Source: Prochlorococcus marinus str. MIT 0918 (GTDB taxonomy: Bacteria > Cyanobacteriota > Cyanobacteriia > PCC-6307 > Cyanobiaceae). From it: 64,000 bases of DNA. A program made the translations under genes and the position numbers. The notes below the pieces were generated by a model, which was not told the origin of the DNA, did no database searches, and saw only the letters and a list, made by a program, of their open reading frames with translations. This document shows, piece after piece, positions 28,930-40,386 of the stretch. The stretch covers positions 372,001-436,000 of the forward strand of contig NZ_CP114780.1 of assembly GCF_027359415.1 (NCBI RefSeq), written 5' to 3'. Numbering within the stretch: position 1 is the stretch's first letter; the number at the start of each line of letters is the position of its first letter.

Positions 28930-29469
28930 TTAAAATATATTTAAGACACTTGTACGCAATCTTTTAACACCGGATTTACCAGATGACAAGGCTAAGGTAA
29001 TAACAAGATCCTTACAAAATTGATTAGATTCATTAATCTTTCTTAAATAGTTCTGAACAGCTTCTCTTCTAATATTCATACGTTCTGAAATAAGTTGGGA
29101 AAATCTAACACTAAATGCTTCCCAATTTGAATTATGAAATGATGATGGTGTTCGAGAGGATATAAGTTCCCTAATCTTAGATGAATAACGTTCTGACATT
29201 GAAGAAATTAGAACAATTAAGGCTTCAAAAGATGCTAATGATAGCTTTTCATTCGTTGTTGCTTTTCTCATGGGATTATGACAACGAGACTTCCAAAAGA
29301 TTACATAATTAGGAAAATATTTTTTAAGATGAAGTTGCTCTGAAACAACTAGGAATTCTTGTGAGGCATTTACATCGATACTTTCTATGCATAAAAGAAG
29401 CATGTCTAGCTTTTCTATAGCTTTCCTAGCTGTTGAGGTATTTATAGAAAAGTCTTTGTTAGGATCCAT
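28930..29469 (-). CDS. DUF3038 family protein
   Basis: A 179-residue all-helical cytoplasmic protein matching DUF3038, a cyanobacterium-restricted family. Landmarks are the LDMLLLCIESID helix near residues 21-32 and the ERMNIRREAVQNYLRKI segment. Function unknown. It is the first gene of the DUF3038-DUF4335 pair on the minus strand. Confidence 0.78.
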   Translation of the reverse strand: MDPNKDFSINTSTARKAIEKLDMLLLCIESIDVNASQEFLVVSEQLHLKKYFPNYVIFWKSRCHNPMRKATTNEKLSLASFEALIVLISSMSERYSSKIRELISSRTPSSFHNSNWEAFSVRFSQLISERMNIRREAVQNYLRKINESNQFCKDLVITLALSSGKSGVKRLRTSVLNIF

Positions 29470-29539
29470 ATTTATACTATAAAAGAATTCCCGTTATACA
29501 AAATCATTATTTTTAATATGATAGCAGTTTAAAGGGAAA

Positions 29540-29671
29540 TTGTACGATCGTAATGGAGTTGAATGCATTCATATAGATGAATTAGATTTAAAGAATTTAG
29601 AATTAAAGATAAAAAGATTAAAACCATATAACAATTTAATATTAATTGTTATTCATACATATAAGGTTTGA
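29540..29671 (+). CDS. Possible small protein, 43 residues
   Basis: An open frame from TTG 29540, preceded by AAAGGG three bases upstream, encodes MYDRNGVECIHIDELDLKNL, then a basic and hydrophobic end (LILIVIHTYKV). It ends exactly where the convergent DUF2949 gene ends. The sequence has alternating charged and hydrophobic residues like a real fold, but the TTG start and lack of a family keep confidence low. Confidence 0.3.
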   Translation: MYDRNGVECIHIDELDLKNLELKIKRLKPYNNLILIVIHTYKV

Positions 29672-29884
29672 CTAATGATTAATATCAACCCACTCCAAAA
29701 GCTTCTGATATTTGTCTAAACTTATAAGACCATATGTTAGCAATATAATTGGCAATGGGGCTGCTTCATATTTAGATTGTCTTATGGCAAGGTTAATGGC
29801 ATTATCAGAAAGTTCAAATTCTTTGTTGAGAAACTCCATCATCTCCTTTGAAATAGGTGGTTCATTATGACTAGTTAATATCAT
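29672..29884 (-). CDS. DUF2949 family protein
   Basis: A 70-residue helical protein matching DUF2949, with PISKEMMEFLNKEFELSDNA and the conserved PLPIILLTYGLISLDKYQKLL C-terminal half, here ending in EWVD. Cyanobacterium-specific, function unknown. It lies 16 bases downstream of the ubiH-like gene on the same strand. Confidence 0.78.
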   Translation of the reverse strand: MILTSHNEPPISKEMMEFLNKEFELSDNAINLAIRQSKYEAAPLPIILLTYGLISLDKYQKLLEWVDINH

Positions 29885-29900
29885 AAATTAATAATTTAAA

Positions 29901-31040
29901 TTATTTAAATATAGCACCATCTGTCATCAACGATAGTATAATAATTCTAAAGAAGCTTGACTTATTTAAGATAGTAAACGCAAATCTTCTGAAGGGTATT
30001 AGTAGTAATGATTTATTAGAGAAAATTCTTATAAGGGAATCTGTGATAAAACTAATCATTAAGATATCAATGTATCTTGATAATATGAAAATAGTATATT
30101 CTTTTAATCTAAAAGAATTAGGTTCTCTAGAATTATTTAGTAGCTCAATAATTGCTCCTATATCTCTTATTGAAAGATTCAATCCTTGTCCACCTATTGG
30201 ATGAATAGAGTGGGCTGATTCTCCTATAAGAAAATTATTTCCTCTATTTAATGAATATGCAATTGATAATTCTTGAGGAAAACATTGAGGCTGATTATAT
30301 AAACAATCTATTTCTATAGAGGGGGGAAGTGTAATTGCTATCTTATCTAAAAAATCAGCTGATGACAATGATAATAATTTATGACATTTATTAGATGGGG
30401 CTGTCAATACTATTTGATAGAGATCTGAATTGATTGGTAGTATTGCCATAGGACCATCAGGCCTAAGTATTTCATAAGCTACATTAGTATTAATTGAACG
30501 TAATAAGGCTTTGAATGTAATGCATGATTGATTATAAGGGATCCTCATCCTTTTAATATTCCACTTTTTCCTGGATGAAGATGATACCCCATCTGCAGCT
30601 AGATAATAATCAAAAGAATTAAAGTTGTCGTTAAGATCACTTTGTAATAACAATTTAATATTTTGATTTCTTTTAATTTTTTCGAATAAATATCCCATTA
30701 AATCTTTATGATCTATAATCCAACCAAGATCTTTGCTTGAATAATTGCATTTCTTTAAATCATTTCTGTCTAGAGTTATTTTATTATTTAAAAAAGAATC
30801 TTCAATTATTAATCTTTTAAAAGGTTTCATAATAGAATTCAAATCATTCCAAATATGATTTTTCTCAAAAAACCTTCTAGAAGAGTGAGTAATAGCATAA
30901 ACCCTATCTCTTTTTAACAATTGTTCTTCAGATAGAAGATCGGTCAATGTGACATCATATTTATTATGTGCCAATGCAATGGCTGTTAAACAACCAGTTG
31001 GTCCTGCCCCTATAACCTTTAGCTTAGCAATTCTTTTCAT
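29901..31040 (-). CDS. UbiH/Coq6-type FAD-dependent monooxygenase
   Basis: A 379-residue flavoprotein hydroxylase. The dinucleotide fold VIGAGPTGCLTAIAL is at residues 9-23, the DG motif (YYLAADGVSSSSR) near 155, and the second FAD site (GESAHSIHPIGGQGLNLSIRD) near 273. This is the UbiH/Coq6 family of quinone ring hydroxylases; in cyanobacteria the substrate could be a quinone or carotenoid precursor, which cannot be told here. Located between DUF2949 and an unknown membrane-protein gene. Confidence 0.82.
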   Translation of the reverse strand: MKRIAKLKVIGAGPTGCLTAIALAHNKYDVTLTDLLSEEQLLKRDRVYAITHSSRRFFEKNHIWNDLNSIMKPFKRLIIEDSFLNNKITLDRNDLKKCNYSSKDLGWIIDHKDLMGYLFEKIKRNQNIKLLLQSDLNDNFNSFDYYLAADGVSSSSRKKWNIKRMRIPYNQSCITFKALLRSINTNVAYEILRPDGPMAILPINSDLYQIVLTAPSNKCHKLLSLSSADFLDKIAITLPPSIEIDCLYNQPQCFPQELSIAYSLNRGNNFLIGESAHSIHPIGGQGLNLSIRDIGAIIELLNNSREPNSFRLKEYTIFILSRYIDILMISFITDSLIRIFSNKSLLLIPFRRFAFTILNKSSFFRIIILSLMTDGAIFK

Positions 31041-31076
31041 AAACTTATTTTTTTAATCATCTTTAGGTTTATTTGA

Positions 31077-31739
31077 CTATTTATCATATTGATTATCTCT
31101 TAACCTTAAAGAACATAGTTCTTCAAAAGCTGGTTTAAGTAAGTAAGGATATTCCCCAACCCATATTCTTTTACTTGGCAACCAAGCATCACTGATATTT
31201 AAAATACGAGAAAAGTCTTTCTTATTACTAAAAACTATGCACCTAACTATTGAATCAATGCTAATGACCTGATGTTTATTTTCTAATGGGAATCTTATAT
31301 TAGATAGATAACCATCTTCATCTCCTAGTTCTAGGACTAACCAAGTCCTTTTATTTTCTATTAATTCTAGTTCTCCCATTTCATTAGCTTGCTCATGACT
31401 AGATTCAACAAGTTCCTCTGTAAAAACATCTAATACTTTACCTTCAAAAATAGCAGCAAATAGATTAGACTTTATTTTTGAATTTTTTCTACTTGCTTCT
31501 AATATTGGTCCCCATAGTAAATATAAAAGAAACACAACTCCAAGTATTAACCAAAGTGAATAAAACTGACTGGTAACCTGACTCTGACTTATGAGCAATG
31601 TTATTACACCACCAATAGAAGAAATAATTATTCTTTGAAGAATTTTCCTTGGATTGCCTAACGCTGCATTAAATTGATTGCTTGTAGCTACCGCAGGTAT
31701 TAGTTTATCCAACTCATATCGACGTAGTGGAATAAGCAT
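31077..31739 (-). CDS. Conserved cyanobacterial membrane protein (sometimes labelled phosphate ABC permease)
   Basis: A 220-residue protein that begins MLIPLRRYELDKLIPAVATS, has two membrane helices (about 35-52 and 60-78), then a soluble C-terminal domain. The family is conserved in cyanobacteria and has been labelled as a phosphate transport permease, but no permease architecture is visible, so I would not use that name. It lies 18 bases downstream of dapB on the minus strand. Confidence 0.72.
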   Translation of the reverse strand: MLIPLRRYELDKLIPAVATSNQFNAALGNPRKILQRIIISSIGGVITLLISQSQVTSQFYSLWLILGVVFLLYLLWGPILEASRKNSKIKSNLFAAIFEGKVLDVFTEELVESSHEQANEMGELELIENKRTWLVLELGDEDGYLSNIRFPLENKHQVISIDSIVRCIVFSNKKDFSRILNISDAWLPSKRIWVGEYPYLLKPAFEELCSLRLRDNQYDK

Positions 31740-31757
31740 TCGTTAATTTAATAAGCT

Positions 31758-32609
31758 TTAAATGACTTTTTCAAGTCCATAAATAAGAGAATTTAAAAAC
31801 CTAACTTTTTTAATTGTAAGCAATACACCTGGCATATAAGCAGATCTTTCAATTGTGTTGTGACTTAATAAATACGTTTCTCCTTTTGAACCAAACATAA
31901 CTTGTTGATGAGCAACTATCCCAGGAAGCCTAACTGAATGGATTCTTAAACCACTTTTTCTAAGACCACCTCTACATCCTTCTAATGATTCACTTTCTTC
32001 AACTTGCATAGAGTTAAATTGCTTTCCAAATTCTTCAATTATTTCTGCTGTTTTTATACATGTCCCACTAGGAGCATCTGCCTTTTCGTTATGGTGAGAT
32101 TCTGTTAATTCAATAAAATCGTAGAAATGGGCAGCTGCTGCTGCGGCTTGCTGCAAAAGGACCATTCCAATAGAAAAATTTGGGATAATTGCTCCACCAA
32201 TAGATGCTTTTTCAGAAAAAATAGTTAGCTCATCAATTTGATTAGAAGTTAAGCCAGTAGTTCCTATTACAGGGTGAACTCCATAAGCTATTGCTGCCCT
32301 TGTATGCTCATAAACAACTTTAGGATGAGTAAAATCTACAAGCACAGCGCCATTATTGCCATTATTATTTCTAATTGATTGACTTGCAAAACATAAAGAA
32401 GCTTCTAAATCAGAAGTAATGGAAATGTCCAAGGAATTAATACCTAACTCAAGACCAATGTCATGCCCTTGCTTATCTGGAGCATTATCAATTGCTGCTA
32501 CTAATTCGTATTGCTTTGATTGTGTTAGTGCCTTAATAACTTCTGCTCCCATTTTCCCAAGAGCACCTGCTACTAATACCGGAATTTTTTGGGATGTGTG
32601 ATTATTCAT
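31758..32609 (-). CDS. dapB: 4-hydroxy-tetrahydrodipicolinate reductase
   Basis: A 283-residue DapB, the NAD(P)H-dependent reductase of the diaminopimelate/lysine pathway. The N-terminal dinucleotide-binding motif is [12 protein letters not shown], a GTTGLT loop is near 135, and the catalytic [17 protein letters not shown] block is intact, including the His pair and lysine. Divergent from chlH across about 130 bases. Confidence 0.96.
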   Translation of the reverse strand: MNNHTSQKIPVLVAGALGKMGAEVIKALTQSKQYELVAAIDNAPDKQGHDIGLELGINSLDISITSDLEASLCFASQSIRNNNGNNGAVLVDFTHPKVVYEHTRAAIAYGVHPVIGTTGLTSNQIDELTIFSEKASIGGAIIPNFSIGMVLLQQAAAAAAHFYDFIELTESHHNEKADAPSGTCIKTAEIIEEFGKQFNSMQVEESESLEGCRGGLRKSGLRIHSVRLPGIVAHQQVMFGSKGETYLLSHNTIERSAYMPGVLLTIKKVRFLNSLIYGLEKVI

Positions 32610-32740
32610 TGAATTAATTTCAGGTTAAATCAAGTAATTACAGGGGATTATAAAAATTAGATGTAACATCCATTAAGAAAAAGCCACAGTTAATCCCCTT
32701 ATAAACGTAGGCTTGGTCAAAATACCTAGCTCATAGAAAG

Positions 32741-35700
32741 ATGTTTACACAGGTTCGCTCAGCCAATCGCAGAGTATTGCCTGTAGAAGGCCAAAATCAT
32801 AAATATATAATGAAGTTAGTTTACTTGGTTTTAGAGCCTCAATACCAAAATGCACTTTCAGAAGCGGCAAAAGAACTAAATGAACAAAATGGCCCAATAG
32901 GAATAGAACTAAATGGGTATTTAATTGAAGAATTAAGAGACTCAACAAATTATTCAGATTTTAAAACCGATATAGCTCAAGCAGATGTATTTATAGGTTC
33001 ACTTATTTTTATAGAAGATTTAGCACAAAAAGTAGTTGAGGCTGTTGAACCCCATAAACAAAGATTAAAAGCATCAATTGTTTTTCCTTCAATGCCTGAA
33101 GTAATGAGGCTGAATAAACTCGGGACTTTTTCTATGGCTCAGTTAGGTCAGAGCAAAAGTCTTATAGGCGATTTTATGAAAAAAAGAAAAGAGGCTGATG
33201 GGGCTGGGTTTCAAGATTCAATGCTTAAGCTACTAAATACACTTCCTTCAATCCTTAAATTTCTACCTGTTGACAAAGCGCAAGATGCTAGAAATTTTAT
33301 TTTGGGTTTTCAATATTGGCTAGGTGGAACACCTGAAAACCTTAAAAACTTTTACTTATTATTAGCTGATAAATATGTAATAGAAGAAGATAATAATTTG
33401 GACATTAAAGTTAATGAGCCTAAGGTATTTCCAGATTTAGGAATATGGCATCCACTTGCACCAAAAATGTTTGAGGATATAAATGAATATATTAATTGGA
33501 CTAAAAATAGAGCTGATCTTTCTCAAAAAGCATTAAAAGGTCCTTCAATTGGATTGGTATTGCAAAGAAGTCACATAGTTACTGGAGATGATGCACATTA
33601 TGTAGCTGTAATTCAAGAACTTGAATATAGGGGAGCAACTGTAATTCCAATTTTTTGTGGCGGTCTTGACTTTTCAAAACCAGTTGAAAAATTCTTTTAC
33701 GATCCAAATAATCAAAACGAACCCTTAACTGATGGAGTTGTCTCATTGACAGGATTTGCTTTAGTTGGTGGTCCAGCAAGACAAGATCATCCAAAAGCCA
33801 TAGAAGCACTTAAAAAACTAAATAGGCCTTATATGGTTGCTCTGCCATTGGTTTTTCAAACAACACAAGAGTGGGAAGGAAGTGATCTTGGTCTTCATCC
33901 TGTTCAAGTTGCTTTGCAAATTGCAATCCCAGAATTAGATGGAGCTATTGAACCTATAGTCTTATCTGGAAGAGATGATGCAACCGGTAAGGCTCATACT
34001 CTTCAAGATAGGGTTGATGCAATAGCTCAAAGAGCAATTAAATGGTCCTCATTAAGGATAAAACCAAGAAATCTTAAGAAGCTGGCAATAACTGTTTTTA
34101 GTTTTCCTCCTGACAAAGGAAATGTAGGTACAGCAGCTTATTTAAATGTATTTGGCTCGATTCACAGAGTTTTGCAAGAAATGAAATTAAAAGGATATGA
34201 CATTCAAGATTTACCAAAAACTCCAAAATTGTTAATGGAGAGATTAATTAGTGACCCAGAGGCTTTAGAAGGTTCTCCTGAATTAACAATTGCTCATAAA
34301 ATGACCGTTAAAGAATATGAAAAGCTTACGCCATATTCATCAAGATTAGAAGAAAACTGGGGCAAACCTCCTGGGAACCTTAATAGCGACGGGCAAAACC
34401 TTTTGATATATGGTTGTCATTTTGGGAACGTATTTGTAGGTGTTCAACCAACATTTGGATACGAAGGCGATCCAATGAGATTGCTTTACTCCAAAAGTGC
34501 AAGTCCTCATCATGGTTTTGCCGCTTATTACACTTATTTAGAAAAGGTCTGGGATGCTGATGCTGTCCTCCACTTTGGTACTCATGGCTCATTAGAGTTT
34601 ATGCCTGGTAAACAAATGGGAATGAGTGAAACATGTTATCCAGATTCACTTATAGGAGGACTACCTAATCTTTACTATTATGCAGCCAATAATCCATCTG
34701 AAGCAACAATTGCTAAAAGGAGAGGATATGCATCTACAATCAGTTATTTAACACCACCAGCTGAGAATGCTGGCCTATATAAAGGTCTAAAAGAATTAAG
34801 TGAATTAGTAGGTTCTTATCAACAATTGCGGGAAAGTGGAAGAGGGATTCAAATAATTAACGCAATTATAGAAACAGCAAAACAATGTAATCTAGACAAA
34901 GATGTAGATCTTCCAGATGAAGATGCTTCTACAATAAGTTTGGATGAAAGAGATTCTGTTGTTGGATCAATTTACAGTCAATTGATGGAAATAGAAAGTA
35001 GATTACTTCCTTGTGGTTTACATACAATAGGCATGCCACCTACAGCGGAAGAAGCTATAGCAAGTCTTGTAAGTATAGCTTCTTTAGAAAGAGAACAAGA
35101 AAAAATCAGATCTCTACCGGGATTACTTGCAGAAGCAATTGAACGGAATATAGATGATATATATAAAGGTAATAATAAAGGTGAACTAATAGATGTTGAA
35201 CTAAATAAGAAGATAACTGAAACTGCAAGATCTGCAGTAAGAGCTATGGTTATATCCCTTACAGGTTCAGATGGAAGAGTTACACTTAAGAAAAATTTTT
35301 CAGAACAAATTATTGAATTCCTACGCTCAATAGGATTCAAAATACCTTCCCCATGGCAAAGCCAATGTATAAAAAACAACTTTAAAAATGTTGATAGTAA
35401 AGAACTGGATAAATTATTTGATTATTTGAGATTTTGTTTAAATCAAATTTGTGCTGATAAAGAAATGGATAGTCTTTTAAAAGCTTTAGATGGAGATTAT
35501 GTTTTACCTGGGCCAGGTGGAGATCCAATAAGAAATCCAAGTGTACTTCCAAGTGGTAAAAATATACATGCCTTAGATCCTCAATCAATCCCAACTACAG
35601 CAGCTGTAGCAGCAGCAAAGGGAGTAGTAGAAAAACTTATAGAAAAACAAAAAGAAGAAGAAGGACAATGGCCTGAGACAATTGCATGTGTTTTATGGGG

Positions 35701-36745
35701 TACAGATAACATCAAGACTTATGGTGAATCATTAGCTCAGATACTCTGGTTTGTTGGTGTTAAACCAAAACCAGACTCTGTAGGTAGAGTGAATAAACTT
35801 GAGTTAATTCCTCTAGAGGAACTTGGCAGACCAAGAATAGATGTCGTGGTTAATTGTTCAGGTGTTTTCAGAGATTTATTTATTAATCAAATGGCATTAA
35901 TAGATCAAGCTGTCAAAATGGCTGCAGAAGCAGATGAATCAATTAATGATAATTTCGTTAGAAAACATGCACTTGAACAAGCCAAATCAGAAGGCATAGA
36001 ACTAAGAGATGCTGCCTGCAGGGTATTCTCCAATTCTAGTGGAAGTTATAGCTCAAATGTTAACTTAGCTGTTGAAAACTCTACTTGGGAAGAAGAAAAT
36101 GAATTACAAGAAATGTATCTTTCTAGAAAGACTTATGCTTTTAATGCTGACAATCCAGGAGAGATGAATCAAAACAGAAAAGTATTTGAATCAGTTATGA
36201 AGACGGCAGATGTAACATTTCAGAATCTAGATTCATCAGAAATTTCTCTCACAGATGTAAGTCATTATTTTGATTCTGATCCAACAAATTTAATATCAAA
36301 ATTAAGAGAGGATGGTAAAAAACCAAATAGCTATATAGCTGATACAACTACCGCAAATGCTCAAGTTAGGTCTTTAAGTGAAACAATCAGACTAGATTCA
36401 AGAACTAAATTGCTTAACCCGAAATGGTATGAAGGAATGCTTAATTCAGGCTATGAAGGTGTAAGAGAAGTTTCTAATAGACTTAATTACACATTAGGGT
36501 GGAGTGCAACAAGTGGCCAAGTAGATAATTTTGTATATGAAGAATCTAATGAAACATTTATAAATGATCCTGAAATGAGAAAACGACTGATGGAATTAAA
36601 TCCACATAGTTTCCGTAGAATTGTAGGAACATTATTAGAAGTTAATGGTAGAGGTTATTGGGATACTTCAGAAGAAAATATTGAACAATTGAAAGAATTA
36701 TATCAAGAGGTTGAAGACAAAATAGAAGGCGTTGAAACTGATTAG
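32741..36745 (+). CDS. chlH: Magnesium chelatase subunit H
   Basis: A 1334-residue ChlH, the porphyrin-binding large subunit that inserts Mg2+ into protoporphyrin IX with ChlI and ChlD, committing tetrapyrroles to chlorophyll. It has the N-terminal ChlH-specific domain (from [19 protein letters not shown]), the CobN/Mg-chelatase core with [14 protein letters not shown], and the C-terminal [20 protein letters not shown] block. Full family length. The dapB-chlH gap holds a 9-bp inverted repeat AGGGGATTA/TAATCCCCT. Confidence 0.97.
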   Translation: MFTQVRSANRRVLPVEGQNHKYIMKLVYLVLEPQYQNALSEAAKELNEQNGPIGIELNGYLIEELRDSTNYSDFKTDIAQADVFIGSLIFIEDLAQKVVEAVEPHKQRLKASIVFPSMPEVMRLNKLGTFSMAQLGQSKSLIGDFMKKRKEADGAGFQDSMLKLLNTLPSILKFLPVDKAQDARNFILGFQYWLGGTPENLKNFYLLLADKYVIEEDNNLDIKVNEPKVFPDLGIWHPLAPKMFEDINEYINWTKNRADLSQKALKGPSIGLVLQRSHIVTGDDAHYVAVIQELEYRGATVIPIFCGGLDFSKPVEKFFYDPNNQNEPLTDGVVSLTGFALVGGPARQDHPKAIEALKKLNRPYMVALPLVFQTTQEWEGSDLGLHPVQVALQIAIPELDGAIEPIVLSGRDDATGKAHTLQDRVDAIAQRAIKWSSLRIKPRNLKKLAITVFSFPPDKGNVGTAAYLNVFGSIHRVLQEMKLKGYDIQDLPKTPKLLMERLISDPEALEGSPELTIAHKMTVKEYEKLTPYSSRLEENWGKPPGNLNSDGQNLLIYGCHFGNVFVGVQPTFGYEGDPMRLLYSKSASPHHGFAAYYTYLEKVWDADAVLHFGTHGSLEFMPGKQMGMSETCYPDSLIGGLPNLYYYAANNPSEATIAKRRGYASTISYLTPPAENAGLYKGLKELSELVGSYQQLRESGRGIQIINAIIETAKQCNLDKDVDLPDEDASTISLDERDSVVGSIYSQLMEIESRLLPCGLHTIGMPPTAEEAIASLVSIASLEREQEKIRSLPGLLAEAIERNIDDIYKGNNKGELIDVELNKKITETARSAVRAMVISLTGSDGRVTLKKNFSEQIIEFLRSIGFKIPSPWQSQCIKNNFKNVDSKELDKLFDYLRFCLNQICADKEMDSLLKALDGDYVLPGPGGDPIRNPSVLPSGKNIHALDPQSIPTTAAVAAAKGVVEKLIEKQKEEEGQWPETIACVLWGTDNIKTYGESLAQILWFVGVKPKPDSVGRVNKLELIPLEELGRPRIDVVVNCSGVFRDLFINQMALIDQAVKMAAEADESINDNFVRKHALEQAKSEGIELRDAACRVFSNSSGSYSSNVNLAVENSTWEEENELQEMYLSRKTYAFNADNPGEMNQNRKVFESVMKTADVTFQNLDSSEISLTDVSHYFDSDPTNLISKLREDGKKPNSYIADTTTANAQVRSLSETIRLDSRTKLLNPKWYEGMLNSGYEGVREVSNRLNYTLGWSATSGQVDNFVYEESNETFINDPEMRKRLMELNPHSFRRIVGTLLEVNGRGYWDTSEENIEQLKELYQEVEDKIEGVETD

Positions 36746-36761
36746 TCAATAAAATCTTAGT

Positions 36762-37598
36762 TTAATAATTCCACAAATAATTTGACATATTAATAACTTG
36801 AGAAGTTTCTTTAATATCATGAACTCTGACTATATTAACTTTTGCTTGAACACACCTACAAACAACAGCCAAACTCCCTAATAGTCTTTTTTTTGGATCA
36901 CTCTCATTAAGAACATGTCCGATAAATCTCTTTCTAGATGGGCCTACTAAAACAGGGTATTTTGTATTGGTAAATTTTTCTAGATTTGCTAAAAGAGTAA
37001 TATTTTGTTTATTGTCTTTAGCAAATCCCAAACCTGGATCTATAATTATCCTATCAGATGAAATTCCTGCATTAATCGCTTTATCTACCTGTATCATCAG
37101 TTCGTTAAAAACTTCTACTCCTACATTTTTATAACAAGCAAAGTCATTCATTGTTTTACTATTACCTCTACTATGGGTAATGACAAAAGTGCATTTAGAA
37201 GCTGAAATAACATCTAATATTTTTGGATCATGCCTTCCTCCAGTGACATCATTTATTACATCTACTCCAATATTTAAAACCTCTTCTGCAACTTTCGAAT
37301 GGAAAGTATCTACTGATAATATTAAATTAGGATGTAATTTACGTAAGGTTCTTACTATAGGGAGAATTCTATTTAGTTCTTCTTCTGGGCTAACAAAATT
37401 AGCTCCCGGGCGAGTACTTTGTCCACCTATATCTAATATATCAACTCCAGATTTTATATGCTGCTTTGCCTTATTTATAGCATCTTCTGGTTTATAATAT
37501 AAACCTCCATCACTAAATGAATCAGGAGTAATATTAAGAACTCCCATTATAGAGGTGTTTTTTTTATATATAATTTCTAGCAAAAGATTAGTTTTCAA
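36762..37598 (-). CDS. folP: Dihydropteroate synthase
   Basis: A 278-residue folate enzyme that joins 4-aminobenzoate to the pterin pyrophosphate. The signature [15 protein letters not shown] is at residues 18-32, [13 protein letters not shown] (about 54-66) and a DPGLGFAK motif (about 187) follow, and GPSRKRFIG near 219 is the C-terminal phosphate site. The start is a TTG at 37598 that overlaps the tpiA stop by 11 bases, so the two are coupled; the ATG at 37547 would leave too short an N-terminus. Confidence 0.94.
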   Translation of the reverse strand: MKTNLLLEIIYKKNTSIMGVLNITPDSFSDGGLYYKPEDAINKAKQHIKSGVDILDIGGQSTRPGANFVSPEEELNRILPIVRTLRKLHPNLILSVDTFHSKVAEEVLNIGVDVINDVTGGRHDPKILDVISASKCTFVITHSRGNSKTMNDFACYKNVGVEVFNELMIQVDKAINAGISSDRIIIDPGLGFAKDNKQNITLLANLEKFTNTKYPVLVGPSRKRFIGHVLNESDPKKRLLGSLAVVCRCVQAKVNIVRVHDIKETSQVINMSNYLWNY

Positions 37599-38322
37599 TA
37601 TTAAAATTAGCTATTCTTCCAAAACTTATTGGGTCTAATGATGCTCCTCCTACTAGCACTCCATCAATATCACTCATTGACATAATTTCATCAATGTTCG
37701 AAGGCTTAACTGAACCGCCATATTGGATTACTAGATCTGAAGTTCCTACCCATTCTCTTATTAGTCCACAAATTCTATTTGCCTCTTTTGATTCACATGT
37801 TCTTCCTGTACCAATCGCCCAGATTGGTTCATATGCAATTACAAGATTATTAGCATCTAATTGTTCTAGGCCTTGTTCAACTTGACGCCTAATTACACGC
37901 TCAGCTTCACCTCGTTCTCTCTGTTCAATACTTTCTCCTACACAAACGATAGGTATTAAACCATTTGACTGTGCTGACCTAGCGCGAAGATTAATTTGTT
38001 CATCACTTTCACTAAAATATTTTCTTGGTTCACTATGACCAACTATTGCGTAGCGTACTTCATGCTCTAATAGCATTTGTGGTGAGATTTCTGCTGTAAA
38101 AGCACCTTGATCCTCCCAATGAACATTCTGACTTGATATAAAGACATCTGTTTCTTTTAAAAGAGAACTTAAGGTAGAAATTGCAGTAAATGGGGGTGCT
38201 ATTACAACATCACGATCTGAGGGAAATTCCTTAGCTAAAGGTAAAAACTTAGTCATATATTCAACTGCTGAAGCACATGTCATGTGCATCTTCCAATTAC
38301 CAGCAATAACTGTTTTACGCAC
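37588..38322 (-). CDS. tpiA: Triosephosphate isomerase
   Basis: A 244-residue TIM barrel. AGNWKMH carries the active-site lysine, the catalytic histidine is in [10 protein letters not shown], the catalytic glutamate in [11 protein letters not shown], and the YGGSVKPSN phosphate loop closes the site. It starts with GTG at 38322. It interconverts dihydroxyacetone phosphate and glyceraldehyde-3-phosphate in glycolysis and the Calvin cycle. Coupled to folP by overlap. Confidence 0.97.
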   Translation of the reverse strand: MRKTVIAGNWKMHMTCASAVEYMTKFLPLAKEFPSDRDVVIAPPFTAISTLSSLLKETDVFISSQNVHWEDQGAFTAEISPQMLLEHEVRYAIVGHSEPRKYFSESDEQINLRARSAQSNGLIPIVCVGESIEQRERGEAERVIRRQVEQGLEQLDANNLVIAYEPIWAIGTGRTCESKEANRICGLIREWVGTSDLVIQYGGSVKPSNIDEIMSMSDIDGVLVGGASLDPISFGRIANFNIEN

Positions 38323-38338
38323 TCTTAGTCCCTCGTAA

Positions 38339-38554
38339 TTAATCGCTATTATCTAACTTACGGCCTAGGGGTTGATTATTTGAAAAGATGTACTCATTGT
38401 TAGCCAAAGAGACAAGATCACCCTGACGTAATTGTCTGCCGCGTCTAGTCTCTATGAAACCATTTACTGCTACATGTCCACCACTAATAAGGTGTTTTGC
38501 CTGACCTCCAGATCCAGCAACTCCAATCCATTTTAAAAATTGATCCAATTTCAT
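38339..38554 (-). CDS. S4-domain RNA-binding protein
   Basis: A 71-residue single S4 domain. [20 protein letters not shown] and [20 protein letters not shown] define the fold; similar small proteins (YbcJ/RlbA type) bind rRNA. It is the first gene of the minus-strand group with tpiA and folP, and is divergent from the ABC exporter with only 20 bases between the starts. Confidence 0.88.
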   Translation of the reverse strand: MKLDQFLKWIGVAGSGGQAKHLISGGHVAVNGFIETRRGRQLRQGDLVSLANNEYIFSNNQPLGRKLDNSD

Positions 38555-38574
38555 AAAAAAAGACAGTCAAAAAA

Positions 38575-40323
38575 ATGATTTCAAGTTCAGAATTTAGCTT
38601 CAAAAGGTTAGTGCCACTTTTATCCCCCTATTCGCATCAAATATTTTTAGGGGGGATTTTTATGATTATCTATGTAGCATGTTGGCCCCTACTAGCTTGG
38701 TTGGCAGGAAAACTCATTCCAGCAATAGGAGAAGGTGATTTAGAAACAGTAATAAAAATAATAGTCCAATCTCTACTAGTTTTTTTAATTCAAAAATCAT
38801 CTCAATACCTTCAAGATACTATTTTGGCCAAACCAGCCCTAAAAATAAGTCAGGAATTGAGACAAAATATATTTAACAAGTTACAAAAAATAAAAATAGA
38901 ATCAATAGAAAAACTTTCTACAGGAGATATAACATATAGATTAACAGAAGATGCAGATAGAGTAGGTGAGGTTATATATAAAACAATCCAAGACACCCTA
39001 CCATGTACATTTCAATTGATAGCTGTTATAGGTTATATGTTCTTTCTAGATATAAATCTATCACTGGCAACTATTCTATTAGCACCAATAATTTCATTAT
39101 TAGTTGGTAAATTTGGAGAGCAAGTGTTATTAACAACAGAAAGAAGTCAGAAACAAATAAGCAATCTTGCAAGTTTACTTTCTGAATCTATACAAATATT
39201 ACCTCTTATAAGAGCCTTTGGATCAGAGAAATGGTTACAGAAAAGATTTAACGATGAAGTAGAACTCCATAGATATGCAAAATATAAATCGTTAAAACAA
39301 ATAGCTTTGCAACATCCTGTAATTGGATTTATAGAAGCTCTAGGCATATTAATAGTTCTAGCTATAGGTGCCTTAAGAATTCAAACAGGTGCAATTAATG
39401 GACAAGAGTTTAGTAGTTTCTTTGCAGCTTTATTAATGTTAATTGATCCTATTAGCCATTTAACTACAAATTTTAATGAACTTCAACAAGGGCAAGCATC
39501 ACTTAAAAGACTACGAGAAATTGAGAATGAGCCTATAGAACCAGAGATTAATAATATTCCTAATAAAATATCAAGAGATCATGGAAGAATACATTTTAAT
39601 AATGTATCTTTCTCTTATGTAAATAACAAGCAAGTAATTAATAGCATATCCATAAATATTAATCCAGGAGAAATGGTAGCCTTAGTAGGCCCCTCAGGCG
39701 CTGGTAAAAGCACAATATTTTCTCTACTGTTAAAGTTCATCAGTCCTCAGAAAGGTGAGATTTATATTGATGGCAACAATATATCAATTACTAATACTAA
39801 AGAAATAAGGAAGAGAATGGCTATTGTTCCTCAAAAAGTTAACATTCTTTCAGGCTCAATTATAGAAAGCATTAGGTTTGGAAGAAAGTATACACTTGAG
39901 GATGTTATTGAAGCAGCTAAAATAGCTAATGCTCATGAATTCATAATGAACTTTCCTAATAAATATAATACTTATATAGAAGAAAGAGGCACTAATTTAT
40001 CAGGTGGACAATTACAAAGAATTTCTATCGCAAGAGCTGTTCTAGGTAATCCATCGATATTGTTATTAGATGAAGCCACTAGTGCACTTGATGCAGAAGC
40101 TGAGAGATCTGTTCAAATGGGATTATCTCAAGCAATGAAAAACAGAACAGTTTTGGTAATAGCGCACAGATTATCTACGACCCAAGAAGCAGATAAAATT
40201 ATTCTTCTTGAAGAAGGTACAGTTAAAGAGATAGGCAAGCATGATGATCTAATGAAAAGTGATGGAAAATATAGAGATCTATGTGAAAAACAATTTATTA
40301 GAGATAAAAGACAATTAAATTAA
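38575..40323 (+). CDS. ABC transporter, fused permease and ATPase (exporter type)
   Basis: A 582-residue half-transporter. The N-terminal six-helix exporter domain spans about 15-310. The ATPase domain has GPSGAGKST (about 377), the LSGGQLQR signature and LLLDEATSALD, followed by the H-loop IAHRL. MsbA/lipid-A-exporter-like or peptide exporter; substrate unknown. Conserved in cyanobacteria. Confidence 0.9.
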   Translation: MISSSEFSFKRLVPLLSPYSHQIFLGGIFMIIYVACWPLLAWLAGKLIPAIGEGDLETVIKIIVQSLLVFLIQKSSQYLQDTILAKPALKISQELRQNIFNKLQKIKIESIEKLSTGDITYRLTEDADRVGEVIYKTIQDTLPCTFQLIAVIGYMFFLDINLSLATILLAPIISLLVGKFGEQVLLTTERSQKQISNLASLLSESIQILPLIRAFGSEKWLQKRFNDEVELHRYAKYKSLKQIALQHPVIGFIEALGILIVLAIGALRIQTGAINGQEFSSFFAALLMLIDPISHLTTNFNELQQGQASLKRLREIENEPIEPEINNIPNKISRDHGRIHFNNVSFSYVNNKQVINSISININPGEMVALVGPSGAGKSTIFSLLLKFISPQKGEIYIDGNNISITNTKEIRKRMAIVPQKVNILSGSIIESIRFGRKYTLEDVIEAAKIANAHEFIMNFPNKYNTYIEERGTNLSGGQLQRISIARAVLGNPSILLLDEATSALDAEAERSVQMGLSQAMKNRTVLVIAHRLSTTQEADKIILLEEGTVKEIGKHDDLMKSDGKYRDLCEKQFIRDKRQLN

Positions 40324-40386
40324 CTAATGTAATTATTATTAATTAATAAATTTACTACTATATAATAATAAAAATATCTAATTTAA

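Noticed and set aside
31077-31739. Label 'phosphate ABC transporter permease' for this family
   Set aside because: Only two membrane helices and a soluble domain are present, so a permease function is not supported.
32642-32702. AGGGGATTA/TAATCCCCT inverted repeat before chlH
   Set aside because: Arms of only 9 bp with a long spacer and nothing known; mentioned under chlH but not called an operator.
34978-35379. 133-residue minus-strand frame inside chlH
   Set aside because: Antisense shadow of ChlH; composition follows the sense codons.
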